In this document: positions 1 through 7,572 of the stretch, in pieces | Layout of the letters: every line of letters begins with the position of its first letter | How positions within the stretch are numbered: the first letter of the stretch is position 1 | Assembly: GCF_014650495.1 (NCBI RefSeq) | Contig: NZ_BMVB01000011.1 | Coordinates: 1 to 52,319 of the forward strand | Direction of reading: 5' to 3' | DNA: 52,319 nt | Origin: Streptomyces cinnamoneus | GTDB taxonomy: Bacteria; Actinomycetota; Actinomycetes; Streptomycetales; Streptomycetaceae | Program-made: the position numbers and the translations under genes | The notes under the pieces: generated by a model | Databases searched by the model: none | Seen by the model: the letters and a program-made list of their open reading frames with translations, nothing else | Told to the model about the DNA's origin: nothing

Positions 1-101
1 GCGTGCGTGCTGGGGGCGCCTCCCAGCGGTAGCTGGGGGAGTCGCGGGCCAGGCGGGACTTTGCGGACACGGCCTAGCCCGCGGGGCTTTCGTCCTCGAA
101 C

Positions 102-132
102 GCCGGACGGGCTGTTCTTCGGCCCGTCCGGC
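102..132. terminator. Probable terminator downstream of doxX-like gene
   Basis: An 11-bp perfect inverted repeat (102-112 and 122-132) encloses a 9-nt loop. It lies just past the stop of the minus-strand DoxX gene. The rest of 1-166 shows no gene. Confidence 0.6.
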
Positions 133-166
133 TCTTTGAGTACCAGGGCAAGCCCGGCCCCCCGCC

Positions 167-715
167 CTAGTGCCGGATCAGCAGGAACACGGCCCCCGCC
201 ACCAACGCCAGCACGATCGCCGCCACCCCGTACACCAGCCGGTTCTCCCGCAGCACCGGCACGTGGTGGTCCACCGAGTACCGCCCCGGCCCCGTCAGCG
301 CCAAAGCCGTGGCCGACAAGGCGACCAAAAGGGTGAATTCCACCCCCTTCGGCAGGAAGAACCCGCCGTCCCACGTCACGCCCAGCGCGTTGACCATCGT
401 GCCCAGCACCGCCGCGGCCGCCAGCGGCGTCAGCAGCCCCAGGGCGAGCCCCAGGCCGCCCAGCGTCTCGCTGAGCCCGGCGATGACGGCCATCGCCTTC
501 GGCGCCGGATAGCCCAGCGCGGCGAAGCCCTTCGCGACGCCGTCGATCCCGGGCCCGTCGAACCAGCCGAACAGCTTCTGCGTGCCGTGTCCCACCATGA
601 TGATGCCGAGCATGAGGCGCAGCAGCAGGAGTCCCAGCGAGACGCCCGTGTCCGCTCCCGCCGGCGGTGCGCCGCCGCGGTCGCCGTACGCATAGGTTCC
701 GCTGCGGTAAGCCAT
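167..715 (-). CDS. DoxX family membrane protein
   Basis: A small integral membrane protein of 182 residues. After a short polar N-terminus (about residues 1-25) it has four hydrophobic segments, with the DoxX hallmarks GHGTQKLFGWF, the GLSETLGGLGLALG segment and a closing hydrophobic helix before a short basic tail. DoxX proteins are membrane partners in redox or quinone-linked and oxidative-stress complexes; the exact role of this one cannot be read from sequence. The start at 715 is preferred over the GTG at 724 because a purine-rich AAAGG lies about 8 nt before it, while the upstream GTG has no room for a ribosome binding site. It is followed by the same-strand end of the TIGR03085 gene upstream. 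Confidence 0.85.
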   Translation of the reverse strand: MAYRSGTYAYGDRGGAPPAGADTGVSLGLLLLRLMLGIIMVGHGTQKLFGWFDGPGIDGVAKGFAALGYPAPKAMAVIAGLSETLGGLGLALGLLTPLAAAAVLGTMVNALGVTWDGGFFLPKGVEFTLLVALSATALALTGPGRYSVDHHVPVLRENRLVYGVAAIVLALVAGAVFLLIRH

Positions 716-767
716 GATGGGCACCTTTCTCCGGATCCCTGGATCCCCCCGGACGGCCCCCGAGCCT

Positions 768-1400
768 CTAGATTCCCAGTGTCCCCTTCTGCAGCTTCGC
801 CAGCGCGTCCTCGCCGCCGTCCAGCTCCACCGTGGCGGCGTCCTGGCGGCCGAAGGCGAAGAGGGTCAGCTCCCCGGGCTCCCCGGTGACCGTCACCACG
901 GGCGTGCCCCGGCGGGCGACCGCCGTGCGGCCGTCGGGCCGGCGCAGCACCAGCCCCACCGGTGCCTTGCGCCCCAGCAGTCGTGCCGTCCGCTCCAGCC
1001 GGCTCCACAGCGCGTCCGCGAAGACCGGGTCCAGGGTGCGCGGCGACCACTCGGGCTGGGCGCGGCGCACGTCCTCGGTGTGGACGAAGAACTCGACGGT
1101 GTTGGCCGCCTCGTCGACCTGCTTGAGGGCGTACGGCGACAGGCGCGGCGGGCCGGTGCGGATGAGCTGGATCAGCTCCTCGTACGGCTTCCCCGCGAAC
1201 TCCGCCTGTACGCGCTCCAGGCGGGCGGCCAGCGGCTTGAAGACGATGCCGGCCGCCGCGTCGGAGCGCCGCTCGCGCACCACGACGTGCGCGGCCAGAT
1301 CGCGGGAGCGCCAGCCGGCGCACAGCGTGGGCGCGTTGGGGCCCACGGTCTCCAACAGGTCGGCGAGGAGCAGACGTTCGCGCTGGGCGTGAGTTGACAT
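768..1400 (-). CDS. TIGR03085 family protein (DinB/mycothiol maleylpyruvate isomerase-like fold)
   Basis: 210 residues beginning MSTHAQRERLLLADLLETVGPNAPTLCAGW. The opening helix with LCAGWRSRDLAAHVVVRERR matches the TIGR03085/maleylpyruvate isomerase-like group, in which the DLAAH histidine and later residues such as HTEDVRR form a metal site in a four-helix bundle. These proteins are often thought to be mycothiol- or metal-dependent, but no substrate can be assigned here. A TAGGCT hexamer on the minus strand sits only 6 nt before the ATG, so the mRNA is probably leaderless. The gene is divergent from hisI. Confidence 0.85.
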   Translation of the reverse strand: MSTHAQRERLLLADLLETVGPNAPTLCAGWRSRDLAAHVVVRERRSDAAAGIVFKPLAARLERVQAEFAGKPYEELIQLIRTGPPRLSPYALKQVDEAANTVEFFVHTEDVRRAQPEWSPRTLDPVFADALWSRLERTARLLGRKAPVGLVLRRPDGRTAVARRGTPVVTVTGEPGELTLFAFGRQDAATVELDGGEDALAKLQKGTLGI

Positions 1401-1406
1401 GGCGTC

Positions 1407-1412
1407 AGCCTA
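1407..1412 (-). promoter_or_regulatory. -10 box of a leaderless transcript (TIGR03085 gene)
   Basis: TAGGCT on the minus strand ends 6 nt before the ATG at 1400, which would place the transcript start on or next to the A of the start codon. No Shine-Dalgarno is visible. Confidence 0.5.
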
Positions 1413-1511
1413 CGGCCGCGCCCCCCGGCGGGGCCACGCCCACCCGGCCCAGGCGTGTTGGCATCCCTGGCAGCAAGCTGCGACCGCGGCCCCCGGCCGC
1501 CCGCGAGGGGG

Positions 1512-1517
1512 CAGAAT
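1512..1517 (+). promoter_or_regulatory. -10 box of a leaderless transcript (hisI)
   Basis: CAGAAT ends 6 nt before the hisI ATG at 1524; no ribosome binding site is visible between them, so leaderless translation is likely. Confidence 0.45.
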
Positions 1518-1523
1518 GGGGCC

Positions 1524-1907
1524 ATGACCGGCAACGCCCCCTCCTCCGGCCCCTCGGCCGGCTCCGCTCTCGACCCCGCCATCGCCGCCCGCCTCAAGCG
1601 CAGCGCCGACGGCCTGGTCCCCGCCATCGCCCAGCAGTACGACACCGGCGAGGTGCTCATGCTCGGCTGGATGGACGACGAGGCACTGCACCGCACCCTC
1701 ACCACCGGCCGCTGCACCTACTGGAGCCGCAGCCGCCGGGAGTACTGGGTCAAGGGCGACACCTCCGGGCACGCGCAGCACGTGAAGTCCGTGGCCCTGG
1801 ACTGCGACGGGGACACCCTCCTGGTGAAGGTCGACCAGGTCGGCCCGGCGTGCCACACGGGCACCCGCACCTGTTTCGACGCCGACACCCTCCCGCTGGG
1901 ACAGTAG
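1524..1907 (+). CDS. hisI: Phosphoribosyl-AMP cyclohydrolase
   Basis: Cytoplasmic enzyme opening the adenine ring of phosphoribosyl-AMP in the third step of histidine synthesis. At 127 residues it is the typical single-domain length, without the HisE pyrophosphohydrolase domain. Family signatures are visible: LMLGWMDDEALHRTL, TYWSRSRREYWVKGDTSG, and the metal-binding cysteines in LDCDGDTLLVKVDQVGPACHTGTRTCF. The ATG at 1524 is chosen because it follows a -10-like CAGAAT by 6 nt and because the residues upstream in frame are low-complexity. trpE follows after 11 nt, placing a histidine and a tryptophan gene side by side. Confidence 0.95.
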   Translation: MTGNAPSSGPSAGSALDPAIAARLKRSADGLVPAIAQQYDTGEVLMLGWMDDEALHRTLTTGRCTYWSRSRREYWVKGDTSGHAQHVKSVALDCDGDTLLVKVDQVGPACHTGTRTCFDADTLPLGQ

Positions 1908-1910
1908 GCT
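1905..1910 (+). promoter_or_regulatory. Promoter -10 of trpE overlapping the hisI stop codon
   Basis: TAGGCT begins with the hisI stop TAG and ends 8 nt before the trpE ATG. A CCGACA 17 bp upstream (1882-1887) could be the -35. trpE would then have its own leaderless transcript in addition to readthrough from hisI. Confidence 0.4.
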
Positions 1911-1918
1911 CCGCTGCC

Positions 1919-3475
1919 ATGGCTGCCACGTCCGCATCTGTCGCCCACGGGTCCGGCGGGGATGTCACCCCCGACGCCGACACCTTCCGCACGCTGGCGA
2001 AGGACCGCCGGGTCATCCCGGTCACCCGCCGCTTCCTCGTCGACGGGGACACCCCCGTCGGCCTCTACCGCAAGCTCGCCGCCGAACGGCCCGGAACGTT
2101 CCTCCTGGAATCCGCGGAGAACGGCCGGACCTGGTCCCGCTACTCCTTCATCGGCGTCCGCAGCGCCGCCACCCTCACCGTGCGCGAGGGGGAGGCCCAC
2201 TGGCTGGGCACCCCGCCCGTGGGCGTGCCCACCACGGGTGACCCGCTGGCCGCCCTGAAGACCACGGTGGAGGCCCTGCACACCCCGCGCGACCTCATCG
2301 AGGGCGCCGGACTGCCGCCCTTCACCGGCGGCATGGTGGGGTACCTCGGCTACGACATCGTCCGCCGCCTGGAGCGGATCGGCGAGCACCCCGGCGGTGC
2401 CGACGGCCTGGACCTGCCCGAGCTGACCATGCTGCTCACCTCCGACCTCGCCGTCCTCGACCACTGGAACGGCACCGTCCTGCTGATCGCCAACGCGATC
2501 AACCACAACGACCTGTCGACCGGCGTCGACGAGGCGTACGCCGACGCCGTCGCGCGCCTCGACGCGATGGCCGCCGACCTGTGCCGCCCGGTCCCCACCG
2601 ACCCCACCGCCCTGCCGCCCTCGGAGCTGCCGGAGTACACCGCCCGCTGGGGCGGCCCCGACTACATGGCGGCCGTGGACGACATCAAGGAGCGCATCCG
2701 CGCGGGCGAGGCGTTCCAGGTCGTGCCCTCGCAGCGGTTCGAGACGCCCTGCACGGCCTCCGCGCTGGACGTCTACCGCGTGCTGCGGGCGACGAACCCG
2801 AGCCCGTACATGTACCTGTTCCGCTTCGACGGGTTCGACGTCGTCGGCTCCAGCCCCGAGGCGCTGGTCAAGGTCGAGGACGGGCGGGCGATGGTGCACC
2901 CCATCGCCGGCACCCGCCCGCGCGGGGCCACCCCGCAGGAGGACGCGGCGCTCGCCGAGGAGCTGCTGGCCGACCCCAAGGAGCGCGCCGAGCACCTGAT
3001 GCTCGTCGACCTCGGCCGCAACGACCTCGGCCGGGTCTGCCGGCCCGGCAGCGTCGAGGTCGTCGACTTCATGGCGATCGAGCGCTACAGCCACGTGATG
3101 CACATCGTCTCCACGGTCACCGGCCGGCTGGCCGAGGGCCGCACGGCCTTCGACGTGCTCACCGCCTGCTTCCCGGCCGGCACCCTCTCCGGGGCCCCCA
3201 AGCCCCGGGCCATGCAGATCATCGAGGAGCTGGAGCCCACCCGGCGCGGCCTCTACGGCGGCTGCGTCGGCTACCTCGACTTCGCGGGGGACTCCGACAC
3301 CGCCATCGCCATCCGCACCGCGCTCCTGCGCGACGGCACCGCCTACGTCCAGGCGGGCGCCGGCGTCGTCGCCGACTCCGACCCGGCCGCCGAGGACGCC
3401 GAATGCCGCAACAAGGCGGCGGCCGTCCTCAGGGCGGTGAACACGGCGAACCGCCTCGGCCGGCCGGGGCACTAG
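1919..3475 (+). CDS. trpE: Anthranilate synthase component I
   Basis: Converts chorismate to anthranilate with ammonia supplied by the TrpG amidotransferase, the committed step of tryptophan synthesis. The 518-residue protein has the full family layout: an N-terminal regulatory domain with the LLES motif (FLLESAENGRTWSRYSFIG) implicated in tryptophan feedback, and the C-terminal chorismate-binding domain with IAGTRPRG, DLGRNDLGRV, SHVMHIVSTVTG and FPAGTLSGAPKPRAM. No trpG is adjacent, so the partner subunit must be encoded elsewhere. No tryptophan-rich leader peptide is seen upstream; the gene starts 11 nt after hisI, under a probable leaderless promoter. A strong hairpin terminator follows. 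Confidence 0.97.
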   Translation: MAATSASVAHGSGGDVTPDADTFRTLAKDRRVIPVTRRFLVDGDTPVGLYRKLAAERPGTFLLESAENGRTWSRYSFIGVRSAATLTVREGEAHWLGTPPVGVPTTGDPLAALKTTVEALHTPRDLIEGAGLPPFTGGMVGYLGYDIVRRLERIGEHPGGADGLDLPELTMLLTSDLAVLDHWNGTVLLIANAINHNDLSTGVDEAYADAVARLDAMAADLCRPVPTDPTALPPSELPEYTARWGGPDYMAAVDDIKERIRAGEAFQVVPSQRFETPCTASALDVYRVLRATNPSPYMYLFRFDGFDVVGSSPEALVKVEDGRAMVHPIAGTRPRGATPQEDAALAEELLADPKERAEHLMLVDLGRNDLGRVCRPGSVEVVDFMAIERYSHVMHIVSTVTGRLAEGRTAFDVLTACFPAGTLSGAPKPRAMQIIEELEPTRRGLYGGCVGYLDFAGDSDTAIAIRTALLRDGTAYVQAGAGVVADSDPAAEDAECRNKAAAVLRAVNTANRLGRPGH

Positions 3476-3486
3476 GTCGGCCGTAC

Positions 3487-3523
3487 CCCACGGGGGCGTA
3501 CGGCCGACGTACGCCCCCGTGGG
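3487..3523. terminator. Strong intrinsic hairpin after trpE
   Basis: A perfect 15-bp stem (3487-3501 and 3509-3523) with a 7-nt loop lies 11 bases after the trpE stop. It argues that trpE is transcribed separately from the downstream membrane-protein gene. Confidence 0.75.
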
Positions 3524-3544
3524 CGCGGCCCCCGGCCGACAGGG

Positions 3545-3550
3545 GATAGT
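3545..3550 (+). promoter_or_regulatory. -10 box of a leaderless transcript (Trp-associated membrane protein)
   Basis: GATAGT ends 7 nt before the GTG at 3558, just past the trpE terminator. No ribosome binding site is seen, which decides in favour of this start. Confidence 0.45.
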
Positions 3551-3557
3551 GGTAACC

Positions 3558-4208
3558 GTGAGCGCAGCCGTACCCCATCCCCGCCCCGCCGCCGCCCCGC
3601 ACTCCGCGGGCGGCGCCCGACGCAGCGTCGCCGTCGCCCTCCTGCTGAGTGCGGCCGGCGCCGCGCTCGTCCTGCTGGCCGGCGGCCGCACCTGGTCCGA
3701 GGGCACCGCCCCCGTCGCCGAGGGCAGCAGCGTCCCGGAGCACGCCAGCGGCCAGGACGTCACCGCCCTGCCCGGCGCCCTGGCCATCGTCGCCCTCGCC
3801 GCCCTGGTCGCCGTCTTCGCCGTGCGCGGCGCCGGCCGCACGCTGGTGTCCGTGCTGCTCGCACTGAGCGGCGCCGGCATCGTCGTCGCCGCGCTCACCG
3901 GCGCCGACGACACCGCCGCCCTGGAGGAGAAGGCCGCCAAGGTCTCCGGCCTCACCCGCGCCTCCATCGAGAACGTCGGCCACACCGCCTGGCCCTGGGT
4001 CGCCGTCGCCGGCGGCGTCCTGCTGCTCCTGGCCGGACTGCTCGCCCTGCGCTACGGCCGTCACTGGCCCGCCATGTCCGGCCGCTACGAGCGCGAGGGC
4101 GCGCCCCGCCCCCGCCGCACCCGGACCGCCCCCGACCCGGACCGCCCCGAGGAGCTGTGGAAGGCCCTCGACCGCGGCGAGGATCCCACGGGCGGAACCG
4201 GCCGGTGA
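3558..4208 (+). CDS. TIGR02234 family tryptophan-locus membrane protein
   Basis: 216 residues from a GTG start. There are four hydrophobic segments: residues about 20-43 (SVAVALLLSAAGAALVLLAGG), two in the middle (ALAIVALAALVAVFAV and LVSVLLALSGAGIVVAAL) and one near 145-165, followed by a charged cytoplasmic tail ending in an EELWKALDRGEDPT motif. This matches the actinobacterial Trp-operon-associated membrane family, which is found next to trpE and trpC but has no demonstrated function. Upstream in-frame codons fall inside the trpE terminator, so the GTG at 3558 behind a -10-like GATAGT is the best start. Confidence 0.88.
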   Translation: MSAAVPHPRPAAAPHSAGGARRSVAVALLLSAAGAALVLLAGGRTWSEGTAPVAEGSSVPEHASGQDVTALPGALAIVALAALVAVFAVRGAGRTLVSVLLALSGAGIVVAALTGADDTAALEEKAAKVSGLTRASIENVGHTAWPWVAVAGGVLLLLAGLLALRYGRHWPAMSGRYEREGAPRPRRTRTAPDPDRPEELWKALDRGEDPTGGTGR

Positions 4209-4310
4209 CACACGGCCAACCCCGGCGCACGGCGGCCCGGGGCGTCGGGGAGAATGACCCCGAGCGATCTCTGCGCCCGCAGGCGCGTCACAGCAACGAG
4301 GAGTCAACTC

Positions 4311-4538
4311 ATGTCGGCTAGCGACCACGGCCACACCCCTGCCGCCTGGACCGGCGTCACCATCGCCTTCATCGGCTTCTGCATCTCGGGCGCGTTCGTC
4401 GTGATGGCGAAGCCCGCCGGTTTCTGGGCCGGCATGGTCGTGGTCGCCCTCGGCGGCGTCGTCGGTCTGGTCATGCGCTCCATGGGCATGGGCCAGGCCC
4501 CCAAGCGCGCCCCGAAGCCCCAGGCGCAGAAGGTCTGA
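4311..4538 (+). CDS. HGxxPAAW-type small membrane protein
   Basis: 75 residues with the N-terminal signature HGHTPAAW, two transmembrane helices (about 13-35 and 40-60) and a short Lys/Pro/Ala-rich cytoplasmic tail. This small family is conserved in actinobacterial trp loci and is of unknown function. The ATG is preceded by GAGGAG 8 nt upstream, a strong ribosome binding site, in contrast to several leaderless neighbours. It probably shares a transcript with the membrane protein gene before it. Confidence 0.88.
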   Translation: MSASDHGHTPAAWTGVTIAFIGFCISGAFVVMAKPAGFWAGMVVVALGGVVGLVMRSMGMGQAPKRAPKPQAQKV

Positions 4539-4638
4539 CCCCTTCCTGCCCCCGCCTAGGCGCGGCCCGGGCCCGTACGGTCGTAAGAACACGGGCCCTG
4601 AGCTGCGCCTTCGTGCTTTCCGGCCGACACTCGGCTGT

Positions 4639-5070
4639 GTGAGTGTTCCTGCCCGCGGCCCGCGCCGCGCCCGTACGGCGGCCCGGCTGGCCGCGCCGCT
4701 GGGCGTGGCGGCCGGCCTCGGCGCGGCCGTCGCCTGGGTCGCCGTCGTGGACCCCAACCGGCCCGGCCGCTACCCCGCCTGCCCGCTGCTGCGCTGGACG
4801 GGCCTGTACTGCCCCGGCTGCGGCGGCCTGCGCGGCCTGCACGCGCTGGCGCACGGCGACGTCGTCACCGCGCTGGGCGCCAACGCCCTGGCCGTCGCCG
4901 GTTATGCCGTCTTCGCCGTGCTCTGGGGGGCGTGGCTGGTCAGGGCAGTACGGACGGGTGGGGGTATGCCGGTCGATTTGCGGGCAAAACACTGGTGGGT
5001 GCTGGCGGGGATCGTCCTCGCCTTCACGACGGTGCGGAACCTCCCGTTCGGGGCCGTGCTGGCACCCTGA
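4639..5070 (+). CDS. DUF2752 domain membrane protein
   Basis: 143 residues from a GTG start. A basic N-terminus leads into a transmembrane helix (about 18-38). The family signature follows: a periplasm-facing PACPLLRWTGLYCPGCGGLRGLHALAHGD stretch with the CPGCG cysteine pair, then two further hydrophobic helices. DUF2752 proteins are small polytopic membrane proteins of unknown role; the paired cysteines suggest a redox or metal site, but that is inference. It sits between the HGxxPAAW gene and trpC, as in other Streptomyces trp loci. Confidence 0.85.
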   Translation: MSVPARGPRRARTAARLAAPLGVAAGLGAAVAWVAVVDPNRPGRYPACPLLRWTGLYCPGCGGLRGLHALAHGDVVTALGANALAVAGYAVFAVLWGAWLVRAVRTGGGMPVDLRAKHWWVLAGIVLAFTTVRNLPFGAVLAP

Positions 5071-5159
5071 GGAGTTACTCGCGGGTTCGGATGGCAGGAA
5101 CCTGCGTCAACCGGATGCGAAACCTTCGCCCTCCGGCAAGTACCATCGCAGTTGCCTGG

Positions 5160-5165
5160 TAGGTT
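5160..5165 (+). promoter_or_regulatory. Possible -10 element upstream of trpC
   Basis: TAGGTT fits the Streptomyces TAGRRT -10 pattern and lies 53 nt before the trpC start. No convincing -35 is seen at the expected spacing. Confidence 0.25.
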
Positions 5166-5218
5166 CGTGCCGAGCCGCACCAGTCCAGACCAGCCGAGTC
5201 CGGAAGGGGGCCGCTCGC

Positions 5219-6031
5219 GTGAGTGTGCTCGACGAGATCATCGACGGAGTCCGTGCCGACCTCGCGGAGCGGCAGGCGCGCGTCAGCCTCGACGAGCTCA
5301 AGGAACGCGCGGCCAAGGCTCCGCAGGCCCGCGACGGCGTCGCCGCCCTGCGCGGCGAGAACGTCAGCGTGATCTGCGAGGTCAAGCGGTCCAGCCCCTC
5401 CAAGGGCGCGCTCGCGGCCATCGCCGACCCGGCCGGCCTCGCCGCGGACTACGAGGCGGGCGGCGCGGCCGTCATCAGCGTCCTCACCGAGCAGCGGCGC
5501 TTCGGCGGCTCGCTCGCCGACCTGGAGGCCGTCCGCGCCAAGGTCGACATCCCGATCCTGCGCAAGGACTTCATCGTCACCGCCTACCAGCTGTGGGAGG
5601 CGCGGGCCTACGGGGCCGACCTCGCCCTGCTGATCGTCGCCGCGCTGGAGCAGGAGGCCCTCGTCTCCCTCATCGAGCGGGCCGAGTCCATCGGGCTCAC
5701 CCCGCTGGTCGAGGTGCACGACGAGGAGGAGGTCCAGCGCGCGGTGGACGCCGGCGCCCGCATCATCGGCGTCAACGCCCGCAACCTCAAGACCCTGGAG
5801 GTCGACCGCGGCACCTTCGCCCGCGTCGCCCCCGAGATCCCGGACGGCATCATCAAGATCGCCGAGTCCGGCGTGCGCGGCCCGCACGACCTCATCGCCT
5901 ACGCCAACGAGGGCGCCGACGCCGTGCTGGTGGGCGAGTCCCTCGTCACCGGCCGCGACCCCAAGGGCGCCGTCGCCGACCTCGTCGCGGCCGGGGCCCA
6001 CCCGGCCCTGCGGCAGCACGGACGGGGCTGA
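5219..6031 (+). CDS. trpC: Indole-3-glycerol phosphate synthase
   Basis: Closes the ring of carboxyphenylamino-deoxyribulose phosphate to indole-glycerol phosphate, the fourth tryptophan step. This is a 270-residue monofunctional TIM barrel. Key motifs are visible in order: CEVKRSSPSKG with the catalytic lysine, ILRKDFIV, LLIVAAL, LVEVHDEEE, IGVNARNL and IAESGVRG/VLVGESLV at the phosphate site. The GTG at 5219 follows the purine-rich GGAAGGGGG. trpM begins 7 nt after its stop, so trpC, trpM and probably trpB and trpA are cotranscribed. Confidence 0.97.
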   Translation: MSVLDEIIDGVRADLAERQARVSLDELKERAAKAPQARDGVAALRGENVSVICEVKRSSPSKGALAAIADPAGLAADYEAGGAAVISVLTEQRRFGGSLADLEAVRAKVDIPILRKDFIVTAYQLWEARAYGADLALLIVAALEQEALVSLIERAESIGLTPLVEVHDEEEVQRAVDAGARIIGVNARNLKTLEVDRGTFARVAPEIPDGIIKIAESGVRGPHDLIAYANEGADAVLVGESLVTGRDPKGAVADLVAAGAHPALRQHGRG

Positions 6032-6038
6032 CCGAGCC

Positions 6039-6191
6039 ATGAGGGCGTACGCGCGTCTGGCCCGGGGGTGCCGCCCCCGGGGCTGCCGTGCGCCCGCGCG
6101 CCGCATACTCGGGCGTCGCGTGCGGTACCACATCGGCTGTGAGCCGGGCCAGATCAACGGGATGCGATGGCGCCGCAGCGCCGAGCTGTAG
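6039..6191 (+). CDS. trpM: TrpM, tryptophan-locus small basic protein
   Basis: A 50-residue arginine-rich protein starting MRAYARLARGCRPRG and ending in GQINGMRWRRSAEL. It lies between trpC (7 nt before) and trpB, the place where Streptomyces coelicolor carries trpM. In that species TrpM is reported to modulate tryptophan synthesis and development, so a regulatory rather than catalytic role is likely. The conserved-looking block is RVRYHIGCEPGQINGMRWR in the second half; the first half is low-complexity Arg/Ala/Gly. No strong ribosome binding site is seen, so translation may be coupled to trpC. It is short enough to be missed by ordinary gene calling. Confidence 0.75.
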   Translation: MRAYARLARGCRPRGCRAPARRILGRRVRYHIGCEPGQINGMRWRRSAEL

Positions 6192-6327
6192 CTTCCCGTC
6201 ATCGCCGGGTGCAGCGCCGTCGCCCCCTCCCGCCGTGCGGCAGGAGGCGGCCACCGGCGGCGGGCGTTCGCGTCCGACCGCCCGCCCGTCACCCGGATCG
6301 CCCACAGATCCGCTGAGGAGTACCTCC

Positions 6328-7572
6328 GTGTCCTCTGACTTCTTCGTTCCCGACCCCGAGGGGTCGGTGCCCACCGCCGCCGGCTACTTCGGCGCGTTCG
6401 GCGGCAAGTTCATCCCCGAGGCGCTCGTCGCCGCCGTCGACGAGGTCGCCGCCGAGTACGAGAAGGCCAAGGCCGACCCCGCCTTCGCCGCCGAGCTCAA
6501 CGACCTGATGGTCAACTACACCGGCCGTCCCAGCGCCCTCACCGAGGTGCCGCGGTTCGCCGAACACGCGGGCGGCGCCCGCGTCTTCCTCAAGCGCGAG
6601 GACCTCAACCACACCGGCTCGCACAAGATCAACAACGTGCTGGGCCAGGCGCTGCTCACCAAGCGCATGGGCAAGACCCGCGTCATCGCCGAGACCGGCG
6701 CCGGGCAGCACGGCGTGGCCACCGCCACCGCCTGCGCCCTCTTCGGCCTCGAATGCACCATCTACATGGGCGAGGTCGACACCCAGCGGCAGGCGCTCAA
6801 CGTCGCCCGCATGCGGATGCTCGGCGCCGAGGTCATCGCCGTGAAGTCCGGCAGCCGCACCCTCAAGGACGCCATCAACGAGGCGTTCCGCGACTGGGTC
6901 GCCAACGTCGACCGCACGCACTACCTCTTCGGCACCGTCGCCGGTCCGCACCCCTTCCCGGCGCTGGTCCGCGACTTCCACCGCGTCATCGGCGTGGAGG
7001 CCCGCCGTCAGATCCTGGAGCGCGCCGGCCGGCTGCCGGACGCGGCCGTCGCCTGCGTCGGCGGCGGCTCCAACGCCATCGGCCTCTTCCACGCCTTCAT
7101 CCCCGACGAGGGCGTCCGGCTGATCGGCTGCGAGCCGGGCGGCCACGGAGTCGAGAGCGGCGAGCACGCGGCCACCCTCACCGCCGGCACCCCCGGCATC
7201 CTGCACGGCTCCCGCAGCTACGTCCTGCAGGACGAGGACGGCCAGATCACCGAGCCGTACTCCATCTCGGCGGGCCTCGACTACCCGGGCATCGGCCCCG
7301 AGCACTCCTACCTCAAGGACATCGGCCGCGCCGAGTACCGCGCCGTCACCGACGACGCCGCGATGCAGGCCCTGCGCCTGCTCTCGCGCACCGAGGGCAT
7401 CATCCCGGCCATCGAGAGCGCCCACGCGCTGGCCGGCGCCCTGGAGCTCGGCCGCGAGCTCGGCAAGGACGGGCTGATCCTGGTCAACCTCTCCGGCCGC
7501 GGCGACAAGGACATGGACACGGCGGCCCGTTACTTCGGGCTGTACGACAACGCTGCCGAGGGGGCCGAGTAA
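6328..7572 (+). CDS. trpB: Tryptophan synthase beta subunit
   Basis: PLP-dependent subunit joining indole to L-serine. It is 414 residues, normal for TrpB. Visible motifs are GYFGAFGGKFIPE at the N-terminus, KREDLNHTGSHKINN with the PLP-binding lysine, ETGAGQHGVATATA, the phosphate-binding CVGGGSNAIG loop, and NLSGRGDKD near the end. The GTG start at 6328 is preceded by GAGGAG. Its stop overlaps the trpA start in TAATG, giving translational coupling and equal subunit dosage. The 136 nt between trpM and trpB hold no obvious terminator. Confidence 0.97.
   Translation: MSSDFFVPDPEGSVPTAAGYFGAFGGKFIPEALVAAVDEVAAEYEKAKADPAFAAELNDLMVNYTGRPSALTEVPRFAEHAGGARVFLKREDLNHTGSHKINNVLGQALLTKRMGKTRVIAETGAGQHGVATATACALFGLECTIYMGEVDTQRQALNVARMRMLGAEVIAVKSGSRTLKDAINEAFRDWVANVDRTHYLFGTVAGPHPFPALVRDFHRVIGVEARRQILERAGRLPDAAVACVGGGSNAIGLFHAFIPDEGVRLIGCEPGGHGVESGEHAATLTAGTPGILHGSRSYVLQDEDGQITEPYSISAGLDYPGIGPEHSYLKDIGRAEYRAVTDDAAMQALRLLSRTEGIIPAIESAHALAGALELGRELGKDGLILVNLSGRGDKDMDTAARYFGLYDNAAEGAE

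Noticed and set aside
5070..5219. Tryptophan leader peptide/attenuator upstream of trpC or trpE
   Set aside because: No short frame with consecutive Trp codons and no paired terminator/antiterminator stems were found in either 5' region.
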